A stretch of 64,000 bases of DNA from PALSA-612 sp963791225 (lineage in GTDB: Bacteria; Actinomycetota; Thermoleophilia; Gaiellales; Gaiellaceae), in contig CAWBRV010000008.1 of the NCBI GenBank assembly GCA_963791225.1, forward strand, positions 248,001 to 312,000. Direction: 5' to 3'. Below the pieces are notes generated by a model, which was not told where the DNA came from, did no database searches, and worked only from the letters and a program-made list of their open reading frames with translations. Positions 24,741 through 33,583 of the stretch are shown in pieces. A program made the position numbers and the translations under genes. Position 1 is the first letter of the stretch; each line of letters starts with the position of its first letter.

Positions 24741-26977
24741 GCCTCGAACTCGCGGCCTTCGACGACCTGCTCACCGGCGAGGAGGTCGCGCACCTGACGA
24801 CCGAGCCGGCGCGCGATCCGGTCGTCGAGCCGTTCCCGCCCGACCTCGACCCGCGCGTGCAGAGCGCGCTCATCGCAGGCGGTGTCACCTCGCTCTATCG
24901 CCACCAGGCCGAGGCCTGGGAAGCGGCGGGCCGCGGCGAGCACCTGATCGTCACGACGGGCACGGCCAGCGGCAAGACGCTCGCCTTCAACCTGCCCGTG
25001 CTCGACGCGATCGCCCGCGACGCGAAGACGCGCGTCCTCTACCTCTATCCGACGAAGGCGCTCGCCCAGGATCAGGCGCGCTCGCTGCAGGCGTTCGGGA
25101 TCCCGAAGCTGCGGGCCGCGATCTACGACGGCGACACCGAGCCCGAGAAGCGCTGGCAGATCCGCAAGTGGGCAAACGCCATCCTGTCCAACCCGGACAT
25201 GCTCCACGTCGGTGTCCTCCCGCACCACGACCGTTGGGGCGACGTTCTCGCGAACCTCCGCTACGTCGTCGTCGACGAGGCCCACGTCTACCGCGGCGTG
25301 TTCGGCTCGCACGTCGGCAACGTGCTCCGCCGCCTCCGGCGGATCGCCCGCGCCTACGGCTGCGAGCCGCAGTTCCTGCTCGCCTCGGCCACGATCGCCA
25401 ATCCCGGCGAGCTCGCGCGCTCGCTCCTCGGCGTCGACGCGACGGTGATCTCCGGCGACGCGGGACCGCGTGCCGAGCGGACGGTCTGCCTCTGGAACCC
25501 GCCCGTGATCGACGAGGAGCTGTGGCTGCGCTCGAGCACGCTCGGGGAAGGAGCGAGGCTGCTCGCCGAGCTCGTCTCGCGCGGCCTGCGTACGCTGTGC
25601 TTCGCAAAGAGCCGGCGCGCGGCCGAGTTGATCCACCGCTTCGCACTGGAGCGGCTGGGGCCGGCTTACGAGGGGCGACTGTCGCCGTACCGCGCCGGCT
25701 ACACGCCCATGCAGCGGCGCGACATCGAGCGTCGGCTGGTCGAGGGCGAACTGCTCGGTGTCTCGGCCACCGACGCCCTCGAGCTCGGGATCGACGTGGG
25801 CCTGCTCGACGCGGTCGTCTCGGTCGGCTTCCCGGGGACGGTGGCCAGCCTGCGCCAGCAGTGGGGCCGGGCGGGCCGGCGCGGGCACGGACTGGCCGTG
25901 CTCGTCGCCAGCGAGGACGCGCTCGACCAGTACTTCATGCGCGAGCCCGAGGCCCTGCTCGGCCGGCGCGTCGAGGCGGCGATCCTCGATCACGCCAACC
26001 CGCGGCTCCTCGACGGGCACGTGCTGGCGGCCGCGTTCGAAGGCCCGATCGACGACGACGACCGTGAGACGCTCGGCGACGCGGCGCTCGAGCGCGCGGC
26101 CGTCCTCCCCGAGCTCAAGAAGACCCCGGCCGGCTACGTCTGGTCGGGGCGCGACTACCCGGCGGCCCGCGTTTCGCTCCGCTCGGCCAGCCCCGATCCC
26201 GTGCTGATCGTCGAGGCGGACTCGGGCTCCGTACTCGGGACGGTCGAGCGCGAGCGCGCCTATTCGGCGGCACACGAGGGCGCGATCTACCTCCACCTCG
26301 GCGAGACCTACCTTGTGCGTGCGCTCGACCTCGATACCGGCACTGCGCTCGTCGACCCGTTCAAGGGTGACTGGTACACGCAGGTCAAGAAGGAGACCAC
26401 GACCGCGATCGAGGAGCCCTTGCGGACCGAGCGGCGACTCGGCCTCGACCTCTCCTTCGGCCGCGTGTCGGTCACGGAGCAGGTCGTCGCGTACCAGCGC
26501 AAGTCGACCCGCGACGGCAAGGTGCTCGATCTCGTGGCCCTCGACCTGCCGGCGTCCACATTCGACACTGAGGCGATCTGGTTCCTGCCCGAGCCCGCCC
26601 AGCTCGACGGGCTCGACCGGATGCCGAAGCTGCTCGGCACGCTCCACGCCGCAGAGCACGCGCTGATCGCGTTGCTTCCGCTGTGGGCGATGTGCGACCG
26701 CTGGGACATCGGCGGGCTCTCGACAAACGTCCATCCGCAGACACAGCGGCCGACGGTGTTCGTCTACGACGGCCACCCCGGCGGGGTCGGCATCACCGAG
26801 CGCGGGTTCGCCGCGTTCGAGGGATGGGCCGGCGACACGGCGCGGATGATCGAGGGCTGCCCTTGCGAGCACGGCTGCCCGTCGTGCGTCCAATCCCCGA
26901 AGTGCGGCAACCTCAACGACATGCTCGACAAGGCGGGCGCCCTCGAACTGCTCCACCGCATGCTGGCAGAGCGTTAG
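24737..26977 (+). CDS. DEAD/DEAH-box helicase with DUF1998 domain (MrfA/YprA-like)
   Basis: A 746-aa superfamily 2 helicase. Motif I is TGTASGKT with Lys80 and motif II is DEAH beginning at Asp180. Motif VI QQWGRAGRRG follows in the second RecA domain. The C-terminal DUF1998 region ends in a cysteine cluster (Cys708, 710, 714, 717 and 723) likely to bind zinc. In Bacillus, MrfA is a 3'-5' helicase involved in mitomycin-lesion repair; the same role is inferred here. GTG start overlaps the methyltransferase. Confidence 0.9.
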   Translation: MSLELAAFDDLLTGEEVAHLTTEPARDPVVEPFPPDLDPRVQSALIAGGVTSLYRHQAEAWEAAGRGEHLIVTTGTASGKTLAFNLPVLDAIARDAKTRVLYLYPTKALAQDQARSLQAFGIPKLRAAIYDGDTEPEKRWQIRKWANAILSNPDMLHVGVLPHHDRWGDVLANLRYVVVDEAHVYRGVFGSHVGNVLRRLRRIARAYGCEPQFLLASATIANPGELARSLLGVDATVISGDAGPRAERTVCLWNPPVIDEELWLRSSTLGEGARLLAELVSRGLRTLCFAKSRRAAELIHRFALERLGPAYEGRLSPYRAGYTPMQRRDIERRLVEGELLGVSATDALELGIDVGLLDAVVSVGFPGTVASLRQQWGRAGRRGHGLAVLVASEDALDQYFMREPEALLGRRVEAAILDHANPRLLDGHVLAAAFEGPIDDDDRETLGDAALERAAVLPELKKTPAGYVWSGRDYPAARVSLRSASPDPVLIVEADSGSVLGTVERERAYSAAHEGAIYLHLGETYLVRALDLDTGTALVDPFKGDWYTQVKKETTTAIEEPLRTERRLGLDLSFGRVSVTEQVVAYQRKSTRDGKVLDLVALDLPASTFDTEAIWFLPEPAQLDGLDRMPKLLGTLHAAEHALIALLPLWAMCDRWDIGGLSTNVHPQTQRPTVFVYDGHPGGVGITERGFAAFEGWAGDTARMIEGCPCEHGCPSCVQSPKCGNLNDMLDKAGALELLHRMLAER

Positions 26978-27052
26978 CAGCCTCCCACAGCCACGACCGG
27001 ACCGGCCGGGAGCGCCGCGCGGGGAAGACCTCTGCCCGCAGTGACTCTCCCC

Positions 27053-27135
27053 CCACCCGCGGTCAGCGTACCTCCCCAAGCCGCATATGACTGTCACGCG
27101 GGTGTGACAAAAGCGTGACGATTCCTCCACAGCCG
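27053..27135 (+). repeat. intergenic repeat element, copy 3 (tandem GTGMC units plus TCCACAG)
   Basis: It begins CCACCCGCGGTCAGCGTACC, then has GTCACGCGGGT, GTGACAAAAGC and GTGACGATTCC (27093-27125), followed at once by TCCACAGCCG. It is co-linear with 35244-35325 without gaps. It lies between two plus-strand genes. Nothing else is seen in 26978-27180. Confidence 0.75.
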
Positions 27136-27180
27136 TCCGCATGCAACGGGCCCGGAACACCGGGATGGTAGAAGTCGGCC

Positions 27181-28446
27181 ATGCCCGAGCGGCAGGCCCG
27201 CGGCGGCACACTCATCCTCGGCGGCGGCTTCGCCGGCGCGTGGGTCGCGCGGCTTCTCGGCAAGCGCGGGCTCGGGTCGACGATCGTCAACCGCGAGAAC
27301 TTCATGCTGTTCGCATCGCTCCTGCCGGAGGCGGCGTCCGGCTCGCTCGAGCCACGGCACGTCGTCGTGCCGCTGCGGATGATGTGCCCGCACTCCGACC
27401 TCCTCGTCGGGCGTGCGGGGATGCACGATGCGGCACGCCGGACCGTCCAGGTCGAGACGGAGGAGGAGCTGATCACCGTCGGCTACGAGCAGCTCGTCGT
27501 CGCGTACGGCGCGGTCGCGCGCGCGCTGCCGATCCCGGGGCTGACGGAGCACGCGCTCGGCTTCAAGACGCTCGAGGACGCGATCCGGCTCCGCAACCAC
27601 GTCCTGCGCCGGCTCGAGGCGGCCGCTGCCTCAGCCGCACCGGGACACCGCGCCCGCGAGCTGACCTTCGTGTTCGTCGGCGCCGGCTACGCGGGCGTCG
27701 AGGCGCTGGCGGAGCTCCACGAGCTCGTCCGCGACGCGCTCCGCTACTACCCGGAGCTCGCCGACGAGAAACAGCGTTGGATCCTCGTCGACGCCGCGCC
27801 GAAGATCCTCCCCGAGATCCCGACCGGGCTCGGCGACTACGCGGCCAGACAGCTCCGCAAGCGCGGCATCGACATTCGTGTCGGTACGACCCTCGACGCG
27901 CTCGAGCCACATGCGGCCACGCTCTCCGACGGGGAGCGAATCCCGACGAGCACGCTCGTCTGGACCGCCGGCGTCCGCGCCCACCCCGCCGTCTCCGAGC
28001 TGGGACTGCCGCTCGACGACCGGGGCCGGATCGTGGTCGACGAGCTGCTGCGGGTCGAGGGGCACGAGAATGTCTGGGCACTCGGCGACAACGCGCGCGT
28101 CCCGAACCTGGCGACGCCCGACCACCCCGACCCGCCCACGTCCCAGCACGCGCTCCGCCAGGCTCGCAGGCTGGCGAAGAACCTCGCCGGCGACCCGAAG
28201 CCCTACCGCTACCGCATGCTCGGCCAGGTCGCAACGCTCGGCCGCTACCGCGGGATCGCCGACGTGTTCGGGCTCAAGCTGAGCGGCTTTCCGGGTTGGT
28301 TCGTCACGCGCACGTACCACCTGTACCAGCTCCCGCTCGTGTCGCGAAAGCTCCGCGTCGTCACCGACTGGACGGTCGCGCTCCTCTTCCGCCGCGACAT
28401 CGCAGAGCTCGGCGTGCTCGGACACACGAAGCCCGTGGGCGAATGA
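27181..28446 (+). CDS. NAD(P)/FAD-dependent oxidoreductase, type II NADH dehydrogenase-like
   Basis: A 421-aa protein with two dinucleotide-binding motifs: TLILGGGFAGAWVARLLGKRG (FAD) and FVFVGAGYAGVEALAEL (NADH). The later segments VWTAGVRAHPAV and VWALGDNARVPN are typical of NDH-2, which passes electrons from NADH to quinone at the membrane without pumping protons. The usual C-terminal amphipathic membrane-binding region is present (residues about 340-400). The GNAT gene follows with a 4-bp overlap. Confidence 0.88.
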   Translation: MPERQARGGTLILGGGFAGAWVARLLGKRGLGSTIVNRENFMLFASLLPEAASGSLEPRHVVVPLRMMCPHSDLLVGRAGMHDAARRTVQVETEEELITVGYEQLVVAYGAVARALPIPGLTEHALGFKTLEDAIRLRNHVLRRLEAAAASAAPGHRARELTFVFVGAGYAGVEALAELHELVRDALRYYPELADEKQRWILVDAAPKILPEIPTGLGDYAARQLRKRGIDIRVGTTLDALEPHAATLSDGERIPTSTLVWTAGVRAHPAVSELGLPLDDRGRIVVDELLRVEGHENVWALGDNARVPNLATPDHPDPPTSQHALRQARRLAKNLAGDPKPYRYRMLGQVATLGRYRGIADVFGLKLSGFPGWFVTRTYHLYQLPLVSRKLRVVTDWTVALLFRRDIAELGVLGHTKPVGE

Positions 28447-29180
28447 ACACGGATCTCGACCGGGCCTTCGGTTTCATGGCGCGAGGGGACATGGCGGGAA
28501 CGGACGTGGAGGAGACGCCGTTCGGGACAGCTGTCCGGAGCCGAGAGACACCGCTGCGCCAGGACTCGAACTACCTCCTCGTGGGCGCAACCGCCGCCGC
28601 CGCGCCGGAGCTCGCCGGAGCAGTGCAGCGCCTGAATCTCCGGGTCGCCGTCGTCATGGACAAGGAGACCGGTGCGCGCCTCGCCGACGGCTTCGCCGCG
28701 AGCGGCTGGCAGGTCCACCGCCACGTGGTGATGTCCCACACGCATGCGCCGGAGAAGCCCGTCGACAGGCGTGAGACGACGGAGGTGGACGAAGCTGCGC
28801 TGCGCGAGTTCCGGCGCAGTGGCATCCTCGCGGCTCCGTGGGGAAGCGCCGAGCTCGCCGAGCAGATCCTCCGGGCGAAGCAGTCGATCGGAGAGCGCAT
28901 GACGGCACGCTTCTTTGCCGTGCTCGACCAAGGGAAGCCCGTTGCCGTGACCGAGCTTTACCTCCAAGGCGACGATGCGCAGGTCGAGGACGTGGTCACG
29001 GTGGAGAGCCACCGAAACCGCGGCTACGCGAGCGCGCTTGTCGTCCACGCCGTGGAAGAAGCCCGCGCCGCCGGGGCGACCTTCGTCTTCCTCGTGGCCC
29101 ACGCCGACGACTGGCCGCGCCGCCTCTACGAGCGGCTCGGCTTCGAAGCGGTCGGCTTCTACTACAAGTTCTTCATCTGA
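28443..29180 (+). CDS. GNAT-family N-acetyltransferase
   Basis: A 245-aa protein. The C-terminal part (about 120-245) carries the GNAT acetyl-CoA motif VESHRNRGYASALVVHAVEEA and the ending YERLGFEAVGFYYKF. The first 115 residues form an additional domain, probably a degenerate second GNAT fold. Acceptor substrate unknown. ATG overlaps the oxidoreductase stop by 4 bp. Its 3' end overlaps the convergent ligD by 8 bp. Confidence 0.82.
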   Translation: MNTDLDRAFGFMARGDMAGTDVEETPFGTAVRSRETPLRQDSNYLLVGATAAAAPELAGAVQRLNLRVAVVMDKETGARLADGFAASGWQVHRHVVMSHTHAPEKPVDRRETTEVDEAALREFRRSGILAAPWGSAELAEQILRAKQSIGERMTARFFAVLDQGKPVAVTELYLQGDDAQVEDVVTVESHRNRGYASALVVHAVEEARAAGATFVFLVAHADDWPRRLYERLGFEAVGFYYKFFI

Positions 29181-31569
29181 CCGCGTTCAGAGCCTTCGAC
29201 AGCGACTGCTTCTCCGTCAATACGCCGGCGAACAGGTCACCGTGGCGTTGGATCCGCTCGAGCACGGCGTCCATCGTGAACGCCGCCGGGTCGAGCGACG
29301 GCGTCACCTCGTCCCAGCGCAGCGGCGTCGACACGGGCGCGCCCTCCTTCGGCCGCACCGAGTAGACCGACGCGATCGTCTTCCCCTCGCCGTTCTGGTT
29401 GGCGTCGATCAGGACGCCGCGGCGCTTCGACTTCGCCCACTGCGTCGTGACGAGGTCGCGATGGGTCGAGACGAGGGCGCGCGCGACGATCTCGGCGAAG
29501 CCACGCGTGTCCTCGTAGGTCGAGCGCCGCTCGATCGGCACGAGCACGTGCATCCCGTCGGCGCCGCTCGTCTTCGCGAAGCTGGAGAGGCCGATCCCGT
29601 CCAGCACCGCCTTGACGAGCAGTGCCACCTCGACGGTCTCCGGGAAGCCGACGTCGGGCGACGGGTCGAGGTCGAAGAGGACGAAGTCGGGCCGCTCGGG
29701 CCGGTCGACCCGCGAGTACCACGTGTTCATGTCGATGCAGCCCATGTTCACCATCCACAGGAGCGCCAGTTCGTCGTTCACGAGCGGGTAGCTGATCGTG
29801 CGCTTCTCGCGCGACTCGCGCGACGTCGAGCGATAGGCACGGGTCGGGATCCACGCGGGCATGTGCTTGGGCGCGTCCTTCTGGAAGAAGTGGATGCCCT
29901 CCCAGCCGTCGGGATAGCGCTTCATCGTGAACGGCCGATTCTTCAGGTGAGGCACGAGCACCGGCGCGACGGCGCGGTAGTAGCCGAGCAGGTCGCCCTT
30001 CGTGATCCCGTCCTCGGGCCAGAAGGGCTTGTCCAGATTGCTCAGCTTGAGGACGCGCTTGCCCTTGCGAAGCTCCGCCGGGATCGGCGGCTCGGTCGAG
30101 GCAGGCCGCTCGCGACGCACGTCCTCGGGCCGCTTGTCGTCGCGAAAGCCGAGGAAGGACGGCGCGCGGAGGTGCCCGTCGTGCGTCCACTCGGCGAAGT
30201 CGACCTGGACGACGAGCTCGGGCTCGACCCAGACGACGTCGGCCTTGCGGACGCGCGGCATCTTCGGGATCTCGACGAGCGGCGAATCTTGCCGCTCGAG
30301 CGGCCGGAGCCGTTCGAGCAGGTCGTCGAGCGTCTGCTCCGTGAAGCCCGTGCCGACGTTGCCGACCCAGCGCAGGCCGCCCCTGTCCTGCACCGCGAGC
30401 ACGAGCGAGCCGAGCCGCGTTCGCCGACCTTGGCCCCTCGTATAGCCGGCGACGACGAACTCCTGCTCGGGTCGCACCTTCACCTTCAGCCAGCTCCGCG
30501 AGCGCCGTTGCTCGTAGGCGCTCGACGCGCGCTTCGCCATCACGCCCTCGAGCCCCTGGGCCCGCGCCGCCTCGAGAAGCGCATCGCCGTCGTCGAACAC
30601 CGCCGAGAGATGCACTGTCCGGGAGCGTCCGTCGAGGAGGCCGGCGAGTAGCTCCCGGCGCTCGGTGAGCGGCCGGCCGAGCACCGGCTCGCTCTCGATC
30701 TCGAGGACGTCGAAGACGAAGTAGACGAGCCGGCCGCGTCCCTGCTGCATCAGCGAGAAGCTGGAGCGGCCGTCGGCGTCGACGGCGCAGACCTCGCCGT
30801 CGAGGACACAGCTCGGCGTACGGACGGCACGCGGGATCGCCCGGGCAACCTCGGCGAAGCGCTCGGTCAGGTCGTTGTCGCGCCGGCTGCGCAGCTCGAC
30901 CTCGCCTTCGCGCTGGTAGGCGAGCGCCCGGTAGCCGTCCCACTTCGGCTCGAAGAGCCAGTCGGCGCCGTGCGGCAGTGCGTCCGCGAGCGTGGCCAGC
31001 ATCGGCTGGTAACGGCGCGAGGGGCCGCTCGGCTGTCGTGTCTCCTCGTCGCGCTTGCGGACGATCAGCCAGTTCTTCTCCTGGCCGCCCAGCTTCGCGG
31101 GGATGAGCGTCCAGGTGCCGTCGAGCCTCTCGCCGTGGAGACGAACCGTCAGCCCGCCGTCGCGCTTCTCCTCGACGAGCTCGTACGTGCCGGTGTCCCA
31201 GAGCTCGACGGTACCGGCGCCGTACTGGCCCTTCGGGATCTCGCCCTCGAAGGTCGCGTAGTCGAGCGGATGATCCTCGACGTGCACGGCGAGGTGCTGC
31301 GAGCCCGGCTGGAGTGGAACGCCCTTCGGGACTGCCCAGCTCGCGAGCACGCCGTCGCGCTCGAGCCGGAAGTCGTAGTGCAGGCTGCGTGCCGCATGCC
31401 GCTGGACGACGAAGACGGGCTGCTTCGGCCGCCGCGGGCGCTTCTTCCCGCCAGAGAACGGCTCGGGTGTGACCTCGGGGTCGCGTTTTCCGCGGTATGC
31501 CTCGAGTTTTCCAGGATTCTTCACAGGTTTTCCGTCACTTTTCCACAGGCCGGGCCACCCGCGAGGCAT
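29173..31569 (-). CDS. ligD: multifunctional ATP-dependent DNA ligase LigD (PE-LIG-POL)
   Basis: A 798-aa NHEJ enzyme with three domains in the order 3'-phosphoesterase (residues about 15-160: YRGKRDPEVTPEP, HYDFRLERDGVL, SWAVPKG), ATP-dependent ligase (about 185-470; Lys209 in EPKWDGYRA) and primase-polymerase (about 500-790; LDPSPDVGF and the SGADGMHV segment). It seals double-strand breaks with Ku; no ku gene is in the window. The first 20 codons are unusually AT-rich and contain DnaA-box-like DNA, so GTG 31524 is a possible alternative start. Confidence 0.93.
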   Translation of the reverse strand: MPRGWPGLWKSDGKPVKNPGKLEAYRGKRDPEVTPEPFSGGKKRPRRPKQPVFVVQRHAARSLHYDFRLERDGVLASWAVPKGVPLQPGSQHLAVHVEDHPLDYATFEGEIPKGQYGAGTVELWDTGTYELVEEKRDGGLTVRLHGERLDGTWTLIPAKLGGQEKNWLIVRKRDEETRQPSGPSRRYQPMLATLADALPHGADWLFEPKWDGYRALAYQREGEVELRSRRDNDLTERFAEVARAIPRAVRTPSCVLDGEVCAVDADGRSSFSLMQQGRGRLVYFVFDVLEIESEPVLGRPLTERRELLAGLLDGRSRTVHLSAVFDDGDALLEAARAQGLEGVMAKRASSAYEQRRSRSWLKVKVRPEQEFVVAGYTRGQGRRTRLGSLVLAVQDRGGLRWVGNVGTGFTEQTLDDLLERLRPLERQDSPLVEIPKMPRVRKADVVWVEPELVVQVDFAEWTHDGHLRAPSFLGFRDDKRPEDVRRERPASTEPPIPAELRKGKRVLKLSNLDKPFWPEDGITKGDLLGYYRAVAPVLVPHLKNRPFTMKRYPDGWEGIHFFQKDAPKHMPAWIPTRAYRSTSRESREKRTISYPLVNDELALLWMVNMGCIDMNTWYSRVDRPERPDFVLFDLDPSPDVGFPETVEVALLVKAVLDGIGLSSFAKTSGADGMHVLVPIERRSTYEDTRGFAEIVARALVSTHRDLVTTQWAKSKRRGVLIDANQNGEGKTIASVYSVRPKEGAPVSTPLRWDEVTPSLDPAAFTMDAVLERIQRHGDLFAGVLTEKQSLSKALNAVR

Positions 31570-31721
31570 CTGGGCGTCGCCGTCACCGCTCGGCCCCGGT
31601 TCCTTAACTCGCCTGACACATTCTTTGTGCGCTTTGCGGCGTGAATCGGGGTCAACGCCCTATCCATGCGGTCTTTCGCTTCGCTGAACAGGCGGGGAAA
31701 AGCCTGTGGATGCTGTGGACG
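31517..31721. other. cluster of DnaA-box-like sites around the ligD start
   Basis: TTCTTCACA (31517-31525) and TTTTCCACA (31539-31547) are on the plus strand. GCATCCACA (31704-31712) and TCGTCCACA (31713-31721) are on the minus strand. TTTTCCACA is a perfect TTNTCCACA. The region 31570-31745 has no gene that I can see. Confidence 0.45.
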
Positions 31722-31745
31722 AGCAGAGTTGCTGCGGGCCAGGGG

Positions 31746-32687
31746 TCAGGCGAAGACGCCCATGGCGCGGAATTTCGCCCTGCGCTCACGCCGGAGAGCG
31801 CCCCCGGGCTCGTCCTCGATCTCCGACAGCTCCTCCTCGATCGCCGCGGCGAGCAGGCGCGCGGCCTCCTCGTAGTCATTCTGGGCGCCTCCCGGCGGCT
31901 CCTTGACGATCGCATCGACCACACCGAGCTCGACGCAGTGCCTCGCGTCCGGCTTGAACGCGGCCGCGGCCTTCTGGGCCTGGCCGGCGTCGCGCCAGAG
32001 AATCGCCGCGCAGCCCTCGGGCGTGATCACGGTGTAGATCGCGTTCTCCTGCATCAGCACGCGATCCGCGAGCGCGAGCGCGCTGGCACCGCCCGAGCCG
32101 CCCTCGCCGATGATGCAGGCCACGATCGGCACGGTCAGGCGCGCCATCAACGAGTGCGAGCGCGCGAGCGTCCCGCCCTGCCCGTGCTGCTCCGCGGCGA
32201 CCCCCGGCCACGCGCCCGGGGTGTCGATCAGCGTGATCACGGGGAAGCGGTGGCGTTCGGCCAGCTGCATCGTCCGCATCGCCTTCTTGTAGCCCTCCGG
32301 ATTTGCCATGCCGAAGTTGCGGTCCATCCGCTCCTTGATGTCACGCCCCTTCTGGTGGCCGATCAGCGCCACGGTCCTCCCGTTGAACCGCCCGACCCCC
32401 GTGACGAGCGCGGCGTCCTCGGCCCGGCCGCGATCGCCGTGGAGCTCGAACCAGTCCTCGATGATGCGCTCGACGTAGTCGAGGGTGTACGGGCGCTGCT
32501 CGTGCCGGGCGAGCTCGACCGAGTGCCAGATCTGCTCGCCGGTCAGCGTCGGCGCCGCCTCGAGCTGCTCGATCTGCTTCTGCAGGCGCTTCAGGTCACT
32601 CGAGAGCGACGCGCCGCCGAGCAGGCTGAGGCTGCGGAGCTTCGCCACCCGCTCGCGCAGCCTGGTCAGCTGGTCGTCAGCGGTCAT
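31746..32687 (-). CDS. accA: acetyl-CoA carboxylase carboxyltransferase, alpha subunit
   Basis: A 313-aa carboxyltransferase subunit. The N-terminal coiled segment LTRLRERVAKLRSLSL is followed by the crotonase-like core: GRFNGRTVALIGHQKG, GFPVI-type FPVITLIDTPGAWPG and GEGGSGGASAL. With AccD it transfers CO2 from biotin to acetyl-CoA to make malonyl-CoA. Its start overlaps accD by 11 bp. The biotin carboxylase and carrier genes are not nearby. Confidence 0.95.
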   Translation of the reverse strand: MTADDQLTRLRERVAKLRSLSLLGGASLSSDLKRLQKQIEQLEAAPTLTGEQIWHSVELARHEQRPYTLDYVERIIEDWFELHGDRGRAEDAALVTGVGRFNGRTVALIGHQKGRDIKERMDRNFGMANPEGYKKAMRTMQLAERHRFPVITLIDTPGAWPGVAAEQHGQGGTLARSHSLMARLTVPIVACIIGEGGSGGASALALADRVLMQENAIYTVITPEGCAAILWRDAGQAQKAAAAFKPDARHCVELGVVDAIVKEPPGGAQNDYEEAARLLAAAIEEELSEIEDEPGGALRRERRAKFRAMGVFA

Positions 32688-33531
32688 GGGAGAAGAGGCG
32701 GAGGAGCTTCGCCAGGAACGGCTTCAGGTCGTGCCGCTCGACAATGCCGTCGATGTGGCCGAAACGGTAGTTCGACTCGGCCAGGCCGAAGTCGTCCGGA
32801 AGACGCTCCTTGGTCGTCTGCTGGACGACGCGCGGGCCGGTGAAGGCGAGGAGCGCGCCCGGCTCGGCGACGATGATGTCGCCGAGGCTCGCGAAGCTGG
32901 CGAGCACGCCGGCCGTCGTCGGATGGGCCATGACGCTGAACATTGCGCCGCCCGAGTCGTAGAGGTCCTCGACGGCACAGACCGTCTTCGGGAGCTGCAT
33001 CAGCGAGAGGATCCCCTCCTGCATGCGCGCCCCGCCCGAGGCGGTGACGGAGATGAGCGGCACACTCCGCTCGGAGGCGCTCTCGCAGGCGCGCGCGAAC
33101 TTCTCGCCGACGGCGCTGCCCATCGAGCCGCCCATGAACGAGAAGTCCATGACGGAGAGCTCGCACGGATGGCCGTCGAGAAGCGCGCTGCCGATCACGA
33201 TCGCCTCGCCGAGCCCCGTCTCGAGCTCGGCCTCTGCGAGCCGCTCGCGGTAGGGGCGGAGGTCGAAGAACTCGAGCGGGTCGGACGAGCGGAGGTCGGC
33301 GGATTCCTCCTCGAACGTGTCCGGATCGGCGAGCGAGTCGATGCGCTCGCGCGCCGTCATCGGGAAGTGGTGGCCGCACTGGGGGCAGACCCACAATGCC
33401 GCCCGGAGCTCGTCCTCCCGGTAGTGCGAGCCGCACGAAGGGCACGTGTTCGGATCGCGTCGCTTGCCGCCCTCGTCGGCTCGCGGCTCGCCCTTCTGCT
33501 CGATCGACACGTCGACTCCGCCCTCAACCAT
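32677..33531 (-). CDS. accD: acetyl-CoA carboxylase carboxyltransferase, beta subunit
   Basis: A 284-aa subunit with an N-terminal zinc ribbon (CPSCGSHY then CPQCGHHF, four Cys). The carboxyltransferase core includes VMDFSFMGGSMGSAVGEK and TASGGARMQEGILSLMQ. This is the separate bacterial-type AccD, not the fused actinobacterial acyl-CoA carboxylase beta chain. A -10-like TAAACT lies 8 nt before ATG 33531. It is co-transcribed with accA. Confidence 0.95.
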   Translation of the reverse strand: MVEGGVDVSIEQKGEPRADEGGKRRDPNTCPSCGSHYREDELRAALWVCPQCGHHFPMTARERIDSLADPDTFEEESADLRSSDPLEFFDLRPYRERLAEAELETGLGEAIVIGSALLDGHPCELSVMDFSFMGGSMGSAVGEKFARACESASERSVPLISVTASGGARMQEGILSLMQLPKTVCAVEDLYDSGGAMFSVMAHPTTAGVLASFASLGDIIVAEPGALLAFTGPRVVQQTTKERLPDDFGLAESNYRFGHIDGIVERHDLKPFLAKLLRLFSHDR

Positions 33532-33539
33532 GAGCCGCC

Positions 33540-33545
33540 AGTTTA
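33540..33545 (-). promoter_or_regulatory. -10 box TAAACT before accD-accA
   Basis: TAAACT, 8 nt, then ATG 33531. No Shine-Dalgarno is visible in those 8 nt. Confidence 0.4.
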
Positions 33546-33583
33546 GTGGCGCCCTCTCGGCCCGCCGGGCGGGGCTCTCTCAG

